Assembly (NCBI GenBank): GCA_955652655.1
Contig: CATPCK010000424.1
Coordinates: 1-6,377, forward strand
Direction: 5' to 3'
Length of the DNA: 6,377 bases
Source: an uncultured Ktedonobacteraceae bacterium
GTDB lineage: Bacteria > Chloroflexota > Ktedonobacteria > Ktedonobacterales > Ktedonobacteraceae
Under the pieces are notes generated by a model. The model worked only from the letters and a program-made list of their open reading frames with translations, was not told the origin of the DNA and did no database searches. The position numbers and the translations under genes were made by a program. How positions within the stretch are numbered: the first letter of the stretch is position 1; every line of letters begins with the position of its first letter. Shown here in pieces: positions 1 to 6,231 of this stretch.

Positions 1-240
1 ATGTGTCGGCGCTACAAAAACTACGACGTCACCACGCGCAGGTGCATGAAAAAGATAGGTCCACTTATCTACAAGAATCAGTTCCTTATCATGGAGGCTA
101 GGCTCCATACTCATCCCTTCAATATTGAAATTCTGCACCGCAAGGCGGATTACCAAAAACATCAGGATGGTAAGGACAATAGTTTCAATTACCTCCCGTA
201 CTAAGCGATACCGCTTCTCAAAGTCAAGTTCAACGTTCAT
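1..240 (-). CDS. lepB: Signal peptidase I, N-terminal 80 residues (gene runs off the left edge)
   Basis: Membrane-bound serine protease that removes signal peptides from exported proteins on the outer face of the cytoplasmic membrane. The minus strand reads open from an ATG at 240-238 to the window edge, 80 codons with no stop. A short charged N-terminus is followed by one hydrophobic segment at about residues 17-35. Next comes the family's catalytic-serine box, GMSMEPSL at 42-49, with Ser44 as the expected nucleophile, and then the second conserved block, RGDVVVF at 69-75. The catalytic lysine and the rest of the fold lie outside the window. An AGGGAG ribosome site (246-251) sits 5 nt before the ATG, which supports this start. 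The gene is divergent from uvrA across a 380-bp gap. The family call is secure; whether the full gene is intact cannot be seen. Confidence 0.92.
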   Translation of the reverse strand, partial: MNVELDFEKRYRLVREVIETIVLTILMFLVIRLAVQNFNIEGMSMEPSLHDKELILVDKWTYLFHAPARGDVVVFVAPTH

Positions 241-360
241 GCAGGCTCCCTGTGCATAACTTATCACTAGTCTCAATTTAAAATGTATGTTTTGAATGTA
301 CCAGATACAGCTTGGAGAAGCAAGGTACAAGGAGATTCTACTTTCCACTTTCTTACAGTA

Positions 361-400
361 TAGCCTATCAGCGGATTAACCGCATAGGAAATAAAGGCTA
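361..400. repeat. Nested imperfect inverted repeat, 40 bp
   Basis: The outer arms TAGCCT (361-366) and AGGCTA (395-400) are perfect reverse complements. Inside, GCGG (371-374) pairs with CCGC (380-383) around a 5-nt loop. In an alternative fold, CCTAT (364-368) pairs with ATAGG (384-388), stacking on the GCGG helix with a 2-nt bulge. It could be a regulator binding site or leader RNA structure for lepB. It lies between divergent genes and has no adjacent T-run, so a terminator is unlikely. Confidence 0.5.
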
Positions 401-408
401 CGATGACG

Positions 409-422
409 TTTGTTTAAACAAA
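409..422. repeat. Perfect 14-bp palindrome TTTGTTTAAACAAA
   Basis: Each half-site, TTTGTTT, is the exact reverse complement of the other, with no spacer; the flanking bases (G and G) do not extend it. It lies about 170 bp upstream of lepB and 200 bp upstream of uvrA. The symmetry suits a dimeric DNA-binding protein, but I do not recognise a specific regulator's site, so a role is inference only. Confidence 0.45.
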
Positions 423-428
423 GTAGGA

Positions 429-446
429 AGCAAGAATGAGCTTGCT
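429..446. repeat. Small hairpin, 6-bp stem
   Basis: AGCAAG (429-434) and CTTGCT (441-446) are exact reverse complements around a 6-nt loop. On its own this is weak and could occur by chance. It is listed because it is one of several inverted repeats packed into the same intergenic stretch. Confidence 0.3.
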
Positions 447-471
447 CGAAGAGATAATTGACCCGCTTTGG

Positions 472-498
472 TTGTCTCTTGACATCATATTGTATGAT
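472..498 (+). promoter_or_regulatory. Candidate uvrA promoter (weak)
   Basis: TATGAT at 493-498 matches the sigma-A -10 hexamer at 5 of 6 positions. The nearest -35-like hexamer is TTGTCT (472-477), only 15 bp away. A perfect TTGACA lies at 479-484, but nothing like a -10 sits 16-18 bp after it. If 493-498 is used, transcription would start near 505 and the leader would contain the whole 527-600 hairpin. No clear LexA-type operator is visible. Confidence 0.25.
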
Positions 499-526
499 AG
501 TGACTGAATATCGAACGTTTGTATCA

Positions 527-600
527 ACAAATTTGTGGCCCACAGGTTTTGCAAACAAGCCTTGTCTGAATTAACAACGACCTGTGGGCTATACATTTGT
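527..600 (+). repeat. Long inverted repeat (21-nt arms) in the presumed uvrA leader
   Basis: Arm 527-547 pairs with arm 580-600. The inner ten positions (GCCCACAGGT at 538-547 with ACCTGTGGGC at 580-589) and the outer six (ACAAAT at 527-532 with ATTTGT at 595-600) are perfect. The five between hold two A-T pairs, two G-T wobbles and one mismatch. The 32-nt loop can form small helices of its own (ACAAG 555-559 with CTTGT 561-565). The structure ends 20 nt before the uvrA ATG and leaves the presumed ribosome site at 606-611 just outside. There is no T-run after it, so it is not a classical terminator. Confidence 0.7.
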
Positions 601-620
601 GGGATGGGTGGTCCTATATT

Positions 621-3600
621 ATGCCTCAAGACAAAATCGTAATTCGTGGAGCTCGCGAACACAATCTAAAAAACATCGATGTAACTATACCACGCGATAA
701 GCTCGTCGTGATCACAGGACTTTCCGGCTCGGGCAAAAGTAGCCTTGCCTTCGACACCATTTTTGCCGAAGGACAACGCCGTTATATAGAATCGTTGTCC
801 GCTTATGCCCGTCAGTTCCTGGATAAAATGGAAAAGCCAGATGTCGACCATATCGATGGGCTCTCTCCCGCTATATCTATCGATCAGAAAGGGACGACAC
901 ATAATCCACGCTCCACAGTAGGAACAGTTACCGAGATTTACGACTATATGCGATTGCTGTATGCTCGTATCGGCCATCCACATTGCCCCAATTGCGGTAG
1001 AGAGGTAAGCCAGCAAACTATCCAGCAAATCGTAGATGCGGTCCTCGGTCTACCAGAAGGTTCTCGTATCATGCTACTCGCGCCACTTGTACAGGGGCGC
1101 AAGGGTGAGTATAAGAATATCTTTGAGGAGATGCGCCGCGCGGGATATGTACGTGTACGCGTCGATGGCAAGATCCACGATCTGAGCGACGAGATCGATC
1201 TCGACAAACAGAAAAAACATACCATCGAGGTAGTTGTTGACCGCCTGGTTATCCGTAACGAACGCGCAACAACTTCCGTTGATAATAACGAGAATAATCT
1301 TTCAGCATTCAGGCAGCGTTCTAATCTGAAAAAGGTTGCAGAGCGACCTGCGTTGTATGATATCAATGCTGAAGATCATAACGAGCAAACAAGGGACGAC
1401 GAATTATCATCAGAGGTAACACTCACCCAACCCCAAAAAGAAAAGGGTGATTCGGCATTGCAACAGCGACTCTCCGATTCGCTGGAGACGACGCTGAAAC
1501 TCGGTGGCGGGGTCGTACTGGTTTCAATTATCGATGGGGAGGAAATTCTCTTCTCGGAGAAGGCGGCCTGTGTTTACTGTGGCATTAGCTTGCTTGAAAT
1601 GGCTCCCCGTTCCTTTAGCTTTAACAGTCCACATGGTGCATGTCCCACCTGTACAGGTCTCGGCACACAATTAGAGATCGACGTGGAGCGAATCGTGAGC
1701 CATCCTGAATTGAGCCTGTCGCAAGGGGCTATTACTCCTTGGAGCAAGGTGGTCAATGGCAGCCAATGGCATGCGTCTATTCTGGAGGCTCTGTCGAAAA
1801 GATACGACTTTAGCCTTGATACACCCTGGCGTGAACTGACGGAAGAGCAACGTCAGATAGTGCTCTATGGCACGCCTGAACCACTTACTATTCGCTATAC
1901 CCCCCATCATGGGCATACGCGAAAGTACACGACCAACTTTGAGGGGGTTATTCCCAACCTGGACCGCCGCTACAAGCAGACTGACAGCGAAGGTATACGC
2001 GAAGAAATTGAAAACTATATGTCGGCACGTGTTTGTCCTGACTGCCATGGCGCGCGACTCAAACCAGAAACGCTGGCCGTCACCGTGGGTGGACGAAACA
2101 TTGTGCAGATAACAAATCTCTCGATTGTGCTCGCTCAACACTTCTTCAAAGAATTAGAGGCTGAAGCTACGGGAAATGCAGAGAGCGCGTTATCCCCTTC
2201 TAACGGTAGTGGAAATGGACAGGGGAAAAAGAAAAATGGGAACGGTAATCCTGTTAAAAGTGATCTGTATGCGAAGATTGATCTTCATGAACCTCTTGTT
2301 CAGGTAACGTTAACAGAGCGAGAACGCTTTATTGCCCGGCAGGTGCTCAAAGAGATTCGCGCTCGTCTCCAGTTCCTGGTCGATGTTGGCCTGGAATACC
2401 TGACCTTAGATCGGGCCGCCGCCAGTCTTTCTGGTGGAGAAGCACAGCGCATACGCCTGGCAACGCAGATCGGCTCGGGGTTGATGGGGGTGCTCTACAT
2501 TCTTGATGAACCAAGTATTGGCCTCCACCAGCGCGATAATGAACGTTTGATTAAGACGCTGGCACGCTTGCGCAACCTGGGTAATACGCTGCTGGTTGTT
2601 GAGCATGATGAGGACACTATGCGTGCCGCCGATCACATCATTGATATTGGTCCTGGTGCAGGAGAACATGGCGGCGAGGTCGTGGCAGAGGGCACTTTCG
2701 ATGAAATTGCGGCTAATACTAAATCTCTTACCGGAGATTATCTATCCAGGCGCCTCCGCATTAAGTTGCCCAACCAGCGCAGAGAAGGTAACGGTCATTC
2801 CTTGACGATCAGAGGAGCGCGTGAAAACAATCTCAAAAACATCAGCGTTGATATCCCCCTGGGAGAATTTGTGGTTGTGACGGGGGTCTCCGGCTCTGGC
2901 AAAAGTACATTGATCACTGATATCCTTTATCGAAAGTTGGCCCATATCTTCTTCCGTGCACACGATAAACCAGGAGCACACGATGTCATCGACGGCCTGG
3001 AATACCTGGATAAAGTAATTGACATCGATCAATCGCCCATTGGGCGAACACCTCGTTCTAATCCTGCTACGTATACTAATGCTTTTACTGGCATACGCGA
3101 GTTATTCGCACAGGTGCCCGAATCAAAAATACGTGGCTACCAGGCAGGCCGCTTCTCGTTCAATGTCAAAGGTGGTCGGTGTGAAGCTTGCAAGGGTGAG
3201 GGAATCGTCAAGATTGAGATGAATTTCCTTCCGGATGTGTATGTTCCTTGTGAAATCTGTAAGGGCAAACGCTACAACCGTGAGGCACTGGAGATACACT
3301 ATAAAGGCAAGAATATTGCTGATGTCCTGAATATGACGGTAGAAGAGGCAATGAGCTTCTTTGCCAATGTGCCTTCGATCTACAACAAAATGAAGACGCT
3401 CAATGAAGTTGGATTGAGCTATATGCGTCTTGGTCAACCAGCCACCACCCTTTCTGGAGGTGAAGCACAGCGCGTTAAGCTGGCAACGGAACTTTCGCGA
3501 CGAGCAACTGGTCGTACGATGTATATCCTGGATGAGCCAACGACTGGATTGCACTTTGCTGATGTGGATCGATTGCTCCAGGTTTTACAGCGCCTCGTCG

Positions 3601-3854
3601 ATAATGGGAACTCGATTGTGGTGATTGAACATAACCTGGAGGTAATTAAGAGCGCAGACTGGATTATTGATCTAGGGCCAGCAGGGGGAGACGCCGGTGG
3701 CGAGGTCATCGCTCAAGGAACGCCGGAAGATGTTGCGGAGAACGAGCAGTCATTTACCGGTTACTTCCTGCGCCGCATGTTCAATGAGGAAACCGCGCAT
3801 GCAAATGCTCACCATGCGGAGAATCAGGTTGTGGTTGGCCAGGGCTTGAGTTGA
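621..3854 (+). CDS. uvrA: Excinuclease ABC subunit A (UvrA)
   Basis: Dimeric ATPase that scans DNA for distorting lesions and loads UvrB at the start of nucleotide excision repair in the cytoplasm. Both ABC modules are complete. Module one has Walker A GLSGSGKS (33-40), signature LSGGEAQ (603-609), Walker B LYILDE (625-630) and H-loop His662. Module two has Walker A GVSGSGKS (755-762), signature LSGGEAQ (944-950), Walker B MYILDE (967-972) and His1004. Zinc ligands are present as Cys317/320/341/344 and Cys854/857/877/880. I chose the ATG at 621 over an in-frame TTG at 597, because the conserved N-terminus (KIVIRGAREHNLKNI) begins just after it and GGGTGG (606-611) lies 9 nt upstream. The product is 1077 residues, against about 940-970 usual. 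The excess is mostly two hydrophilic insertions at about 214-277 and 514-560. The last 74 bp overlap the converging WecA-like gene. Confidence 0.97.
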   Translation: MPQDKIVIRGAREHNLKNIDVTIPRDKLVVITGLSGSGKSSLAFDTIFAEGQRRYIESLSAYARQFLDKMEKPDVDHIDGLSPAISIDQKGTTHNPRSTVGTVTEIYDYMRLLYARIGHPHCPNCGREVSQQTIQQIVDAVLGLPEGSRIMLLAPLVQGRKGEYKNIFEEMRRAGYVRVRVDGKIHDLSDEIDLDKQKKHTIEVVVDRLVIRNERATTSVDNNENNLSAFRQRSNLKKVAERPALYDINAEDHNEQTRDDELSSEVTLTQPQKEKGDSALQQRLSDSLETTLKLGGGVVLVSIIDGEEILFSEKAACVYCGISLLEMAPRSFSFNSPHGACPTCTGLGTQLEIDVERIVSHPELSLSQGAITPWSKVVNGSQWHASILEALSKRYDFSLDTPWRELTEEQRQIVLYGTPEPLTIRYTPHHGHTRKYTTNFEGVIPNLDRRYKQTDSEGIREEIENYMSARVCPDCHGARLKPETLAVTVGGRNIVQITNLSIVLAQHFFKELEAEATGNAESALSPSNGSGNGQGKKKNGNGNPVKSDLYAKIDLHEPLVQVTLTERERFIARQVLKEIRARLQFLVDVGLEYLTLDRAAASLSGGEAQRIRLATQIGSGLMGVLYILDEPSIGLHQRDNERLIKTLARLRNLGNTLLVVEHDEDTMRAADHIIDIGPGAGEHGGEVVAEGTFDEIAANTKSLTGDYLSRRLRIKLPNQRREGNGHSLTIRGARENNLKNISVDIPLGEFVVVTGVSGSGKSTLITDILYRKLAHIFFRAHDKPGAHDVIDGLEYLDKVIDIDQSPIGRTPRSNPATYTNAFTGIRELFAQVPESKIRGYQAGRFSFNVKGGRCEACKGEGIVKIEMNFLPDVYVPCEICKGKRYNREALEIHYKGKNIADVLNMTVEEAMSFFANVPSIYNKMKTLNEVGLSYMRLGQPATTLSGGEAQRVKLATELSRRATGRTMYILDEPTTGLHFADVDRLLQVLQRLVDNGNSIVVIEHNLEVIKSADWIIDLGPAGGDAGGEVIAQGTPEDVAENEQSFTGYFLRRMFNEETAHANAHHAENQVVVGQGLS

Positions 3855-5151
3855 TGAACTCTGAGCCCTGCTCCGTTATGGCTTCTTTATTCTCATTGCT
3901 GTCGCTTTTTCCCGCTGCATCTCCATTCGGCGGCGTCTCAGGGCCACCTAATTGGATACGCCCTCCCCTTTGACGCTGCCGATAGTCCATCCATACAATC
4001 AACCCGATCATTGTCAGCACAACCAGCGCGAGGCCGATAAACTTGAAAAAATGGGCGTAATGTTGTATGCCCGAGAGCGTCACAGCCAACAATCCGAAAA
4101 TCAGTGCCAGCCCGTACATGACATAACAGATTTGCCTGACGCTCAAACCAGTGGCCATAAGACGGTGGTGCAAATGTGTTTTGTCATAGTGAAGGGGAGA
4201 TTGGCGTCTGCGGATGCGGTTAATGATCACAACGGCAACATCAATGATAGGCACACCAAGTACCATCAGAGCTAGCGCTAACTTCGCCCCACCCATTACT
4301 GAAAGTACGGCCAGCCCCAAACCTAGAAACATTGAACCACTATCGCCCATGAAAATCTTCGCGGGATTCCAGTTGTGAGGAAGAAAACCGAGAACTGCCC
4401 CGGTGAAGATAGCAGCAAGTATAGCGATACTCTGTTGCTGCAACATAAAACTAATGATCGTGATAAAAAGGCCGGCAATTCCTACAACGCCCGTTGCCAA
4501 ACCATCCATTCCGTCGATCCAGTTCACTGTATTCATCATACCAGCAGCCCAGAACCAGGTGAGCAAGACAGCAGGAATGGCTGCAAAACTTATGCTCGGT
4601 TGGGTACCAGACGGAGCCGGGGGAATGAACAAAAAAAACGTGGGTTGCTGATACCATGGCAAGTTAGGATTCATTATTTCTCTACCAAAGGGGTTATTAA
4701 AGGTAAACAGCAGTATCCCATGGAAGACCCCATCCCAGGGTCCTAGAATAATTATGACGGCTATGGTTTGCGCCAGGATCTTTGACAGTGGTTTTAGTCC
4801 CACAATATCGTCATAGGCATTGACAATCACCAGGAACAGAGAAGCAGCCATGAGTAACCAGTATATAATGACTTCGTTAGTCGAACCGGGTTTGTAGAAA
4901 AGCAATGAGGCAAGCGCAAAAGCCACAAACATTGCTACGCCGCCCAGGCGAGGCACGGCTTTTGTATGTACCCTTCGTGCTGCCGGCTGGTCAAGCCAGC
5001 CTAGCTTATAGCACAATGCTCTCACAGCAAAAGTCAGCAGGTAAGCGAATAGAAAAGCAGATGCTCCACCAATCAACAGCGTTATTATGTCTGGAATGCT
5101 GGGAGGGGCGAGTAACAACAAATGCACGGAGAAGATGTCTGCTTGAACCAT
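3781..5151 (-). CDS. WecA/TagO/MraY-family undecaprenyl-phosphate sugar-1-phosphate transferase
   Basis: Multipass membrane enzyme of 456 residues that would transfer a sugar phosphate, probably GlcNAc-1-phosphate from UDP-GlcNAc, to undecaprenyl phosphate. This is the first membrane step for cell-wall polymers or surface polysaccharide. Family motifs in order: VPRLGG (66-71), NAYDDIVGLKP with Asp114-Asp115 (111-121), NTVNWIDGMDGLATG (207-221), PAKIFMGDSGSMFLG (263-277) and the cytoplasmic HLHHR (326-330). HLHHR points to the WecA/TagO branch and away from true MraY. About ten to eleven hydrophobic segments span residues 22-387. A long polar stretch at about 150-188 is probably an outside loop. 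The hydrophilic tail from 389 on is not part of the conserved core and overlaps uvrA antisense. AGGAG (5160-5164) lies 8 nt before the ATG. The exact sugar and pathway are unresolved, so no symbol is given. Confidence 0.9.
   Translation of the reverse strand: MVQADIFSVHLLLLAPPSIPDIITLLIGGASAFLFAYLLTFAVRALCYKLGWLDQPAARRVHTKAVPRLGGVAMFVAFALASLLFYKPGSTNEVIIYWLLMAASLFLVIVNAYDDIVGLKPLSKILAQTIAVIIILGPWDGVFHGILLFTFNNPFGREIMNPNLPWYQQPTFFLFIPPAPSGTQPSISFAAIPAVLLTWFWAAGMMNTVNWIDGMDGLATGVVGIAGLFITIISFMLQQQSIAILAAIFTGAVLGFLPHNWNPAKIFMGDSGSMFLGLGLAVLSVMGGAKLALALMVLGVPIIDVAVVIINRIRRRQSPLHYDKTHLHHRLMATGLSVRQICYVMYGLALIFGLLAVTLSGIQHYAHFFKFIGLALVVLTMIGLIVWMDYRQRQRGGRIQLGGPETPPNGDAAGKSDSNENKEAITEQGSEFINSSPGQPQPDSPHGEHLHARFPH
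3840..3870 (+). terminator. Strong hairpin at the uvrA stop codon; possible terminator without a clear U-tract
   Basis: CAGGGCT (3840-3846) pairs with AGCCCTG (3864-3870), and GAGTT (3848-3852) pairs with AACTC (3857-3861) around a GATG tetraloop. Only a 1x2 internal loop interrupts the 12 base pairs. The uvrA TGA (3852-3854) lies in the tip. Downstream on the plus strand the sequence is T-rich but has no continuous T-run, so factor-independent termination is uncertain. The same bases encode residues near 428-438 of the WecA-like protein on the other strand. It may stabilise the 3' end of the uvrA mRNA or separate the two converging transcripts. Confidence 0.5.
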
Positions 5152-5159
5152 AAAAAATG

Positions 5160-5180
5160 CTCCTGCCTACCCCTAAGGAG
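5160..5180 (-). promoter_or_regulatory. Ribosome site of the WecA-like gene with a complementary upstream segment
   Basis: On the minus strand the Shine-Dalgarno AGGAG (5164-5160) stands 8 nt before the ATG at 5151. Eleven nucleotides upstream of it is CTCCT (5180-5176), its exact complement. Two more A-U pairs can form outside if one C is bulged. The helix would hide the ribosome site in the mRNA. The Shine-Dalgarno itself is clear; the regulatory helix is an inference from complementarity. Confidence 0.4.
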
Positions 5181-5245
5181 ATGATCATTCACCACCTACA
5201 CATCTGGGTGATTAGCGCCGCTATACACCCTCATACCGTAGTTCG

Positions 5246-5274
5246 ATTATAAACTTCCGTTCAAGAAAACGCAA
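5246..5274 (-). promoter_or_regulatory. Sigma-A-type promoter for the WecA-like gene
   Basis: Read on the minus strand, a perfect TATAAT (5251-5246) lies 17 bp after TTGCGT (5274-5269), which matches the first three bases of the -35 consensus. Transcription would begin near 5239, giving a leader of roughly 90 nt before the ATG at 5151. It lies in the 186-bp gap after prmC, so the WecA-like gene can be transcribed independently of its upstream neighbour. Confidence 0.6.
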
Positions 5275-5337
5275 ATGAATAGCATGTTTATCTCAAGCAG
5301 TGTACAATCCACCTGACTTATGGATTTTTCTGCCTTA

Positions 5338-6204
5338 TTACAGTACCACCTTTAACAAACGATCCCAGCCGGCATAGTCCTTTTCAAATGTCACGGAGGA
5401 CTGCGGCCAGAGATTACTAAGCAAATGAACAAGCCGTTCGCGCTGTTGATAGCCAATCTCCAACAACAAAACAGCATGTTCCTTCAGCTTACCCGATTGT
5501 TGTGCTTCCTTGAAGAAGCGTTCTAACAAGTCTAATCCCTGAGTGCCACTGAAAAGGGCAAGATGTGGTTCATAGCCAAGCACATCCGGAGCGAGTATCT
5601 CCTTCTCGTCGGTACCTACATAAGGCAGGTTGGCGGTGAGAATATCAAGAGGTTCGGGCAAGGCTGAGAGGAGATCGCTATGAACTAATCGAACGCGCTG
5701 TTCAACAGAATGCCGCTGACAATTAATACGGGCAACTTCAAGGGCTTCGGAGGAAATATCACTGGCGTACAGGTAGGGAAGGCCTGGTACTTGCACTGCA
5801 ATGGTTATGGGAATGATACCAGAACCGGTACCAATATCGGCCAAAACAGGCGTTAGCCCGTTAGCAAGCAAAGCGCGGACTATCTTTATTGCGGCTTCAA
5901 CCAGTAATTCTGTCTCTGGCCGTGGAATGAGAACACGTTTATCAACATAGAAATCAAGGCCGAAAAACTCTTTGTGTCCTACAAGGTAGGCAAGCGGCTC
6001 ACCACGTTTTCGCCGCTCAAGCAACAGGCGATATTGCCGTTCTTGTTCAGCAGTAAGGAGTAGTCCTGGAGACGCGATGAGCGTAGCCCGGTCTACCTGT
6101 AATACATGACCTAACAAAACCTGGGCATCAAGCCTTGGGACGGGTTGTCCTGCCTCTATCAAAGTGGATGTACCTAGTTCCAAGGCTTCAATAATAGTGG
6201 TCAT
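5338..6204 (-). CDS. prmC: Peptide chain release factor N5-glutamine methyltransferase (PrmC/HemK)
   Basis: Cytoplasmic SAM-dependent methyltransferase that modifies the glutamine of the GGQ motif in release factors RF1 and RF2, improving translation termination. The 288-residue length is normal for the family. An N-terminal helical domain (about 1-80, including PRLDAQVLLGHVL) leads into the conserved RPETE (95-99), the SAM-binding loop DIGTGSG (123-129), acidic Asp149 and Asp177, and the substrate-glutamine motif NLPYV (192-196). The commonest form of that motif is NPPY; here Leu replaces the first Pro, while Asn, Pro and Tyr remain. The ATG follows the DUF2203 stop by 27 bp in the same frame. 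An AGGGA (6221-6217) lies 12 nt upstream, a slightly long spacing. No earlier ATG, GTG or TTG exists in frame after that stop, so the start is well constrained. Close spacing suggests co-transcription with the DUF2203 gene. Confidence 0.95.
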   Translation of the reverse strand: MTTIIEALELGTSTLIEAGQPVPRLDAQVLLGHVLQVDRATLIASPGLLLTAEQERQYRLLLERRKRGEPLAYLVGHKEFFGLDFYVDKRVLIPRPETELLVEAAIKIVRALLANGLTPVLADIGTGSGIIPITIAVQVPGLPYLYASDISSEALEVARINCQRHSVEQRVRLVHSDLLSALPEPLDILTANLPYVGTDEKEILAPDVLGYEPHLALFSGTQGLDLLERFFKEAQQSGKLKEHAVLLLEIGYQQRERLVHLLSNLWPQSSVTFEKDYAGWDRLLKVVL

Positions 6205-6231
6205 GCAATATACTATTCCCTGTTCCTTGAT

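Larger units (their letters stand above)
241..620. other. Divergent intergenic region between lepB and uvrA, rich in inverted repeats
   Basis: This 380-bp gap must hold the promoters of both flanking genes. I see no convincing protein gene: the short open frames on the minus strand lack a good ribosome site and recognisable protein sequence. No tRNA-like cloverleaf was found. The right-hand part holds several inverted repeats: a nested one at 361-400, a perfect palindrome at 409-422, a small hairpin at 429-446 and a long one at 527-600. A TATACT on the minus strand (complement of 357-362) is a possible -10 for lepB but has no matching -35, so I do not list it as a promoter. Confidence 0.7.

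Noticed and set aside
1..204. Plus-strand open frame of 67 codons at the left edge
   Set aside because: The opposite strand encodes a clear signal peptidase I N-terminus with the GMSMEPSL box; the plus-strand frame shows no recognisable protein sequence.
512..521. CGAACGTTTG as a possible LexA (SOS) box upstream of uvrA
   Set aside because: The Gram-positive-type box needs CGAAC and GTTCG-like halves separated by four bases; here the halves abut and the second is imperfect.
376..662. Two overlapping minus-strand open frames in the lepB-uvrA gap, one reaching into uvrA
   Set aside because: They overlap each other and the inverted repeats, lack convincing ribosome sites and resemble no family I recognise.
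1671..2141. Minus-strand 156-codon open frame inside uvrA
   Set aside because: It lies antisense to the conserved UvrA core, which fully explains the sequence; no family motif or start signal supports it.
5006..5188. Minus-strand 60-codon open frame starting in the WecA-like leader
   Set aside because: It overlaps the start of the WecA-like gene in another frame, and the AGGTGG before it is only about 3 nt from its ATG; it is probably a chance frame.
5306..5326. AATCCA/TGGATT hairpin followed by T's after prmC
   Set aside because: The stem is only 6 A-T-rich pairs with a 9-nt loop, and the T-run follows it on the plus strand, where no gene ends. It would not terminate prmC on the minus strand.
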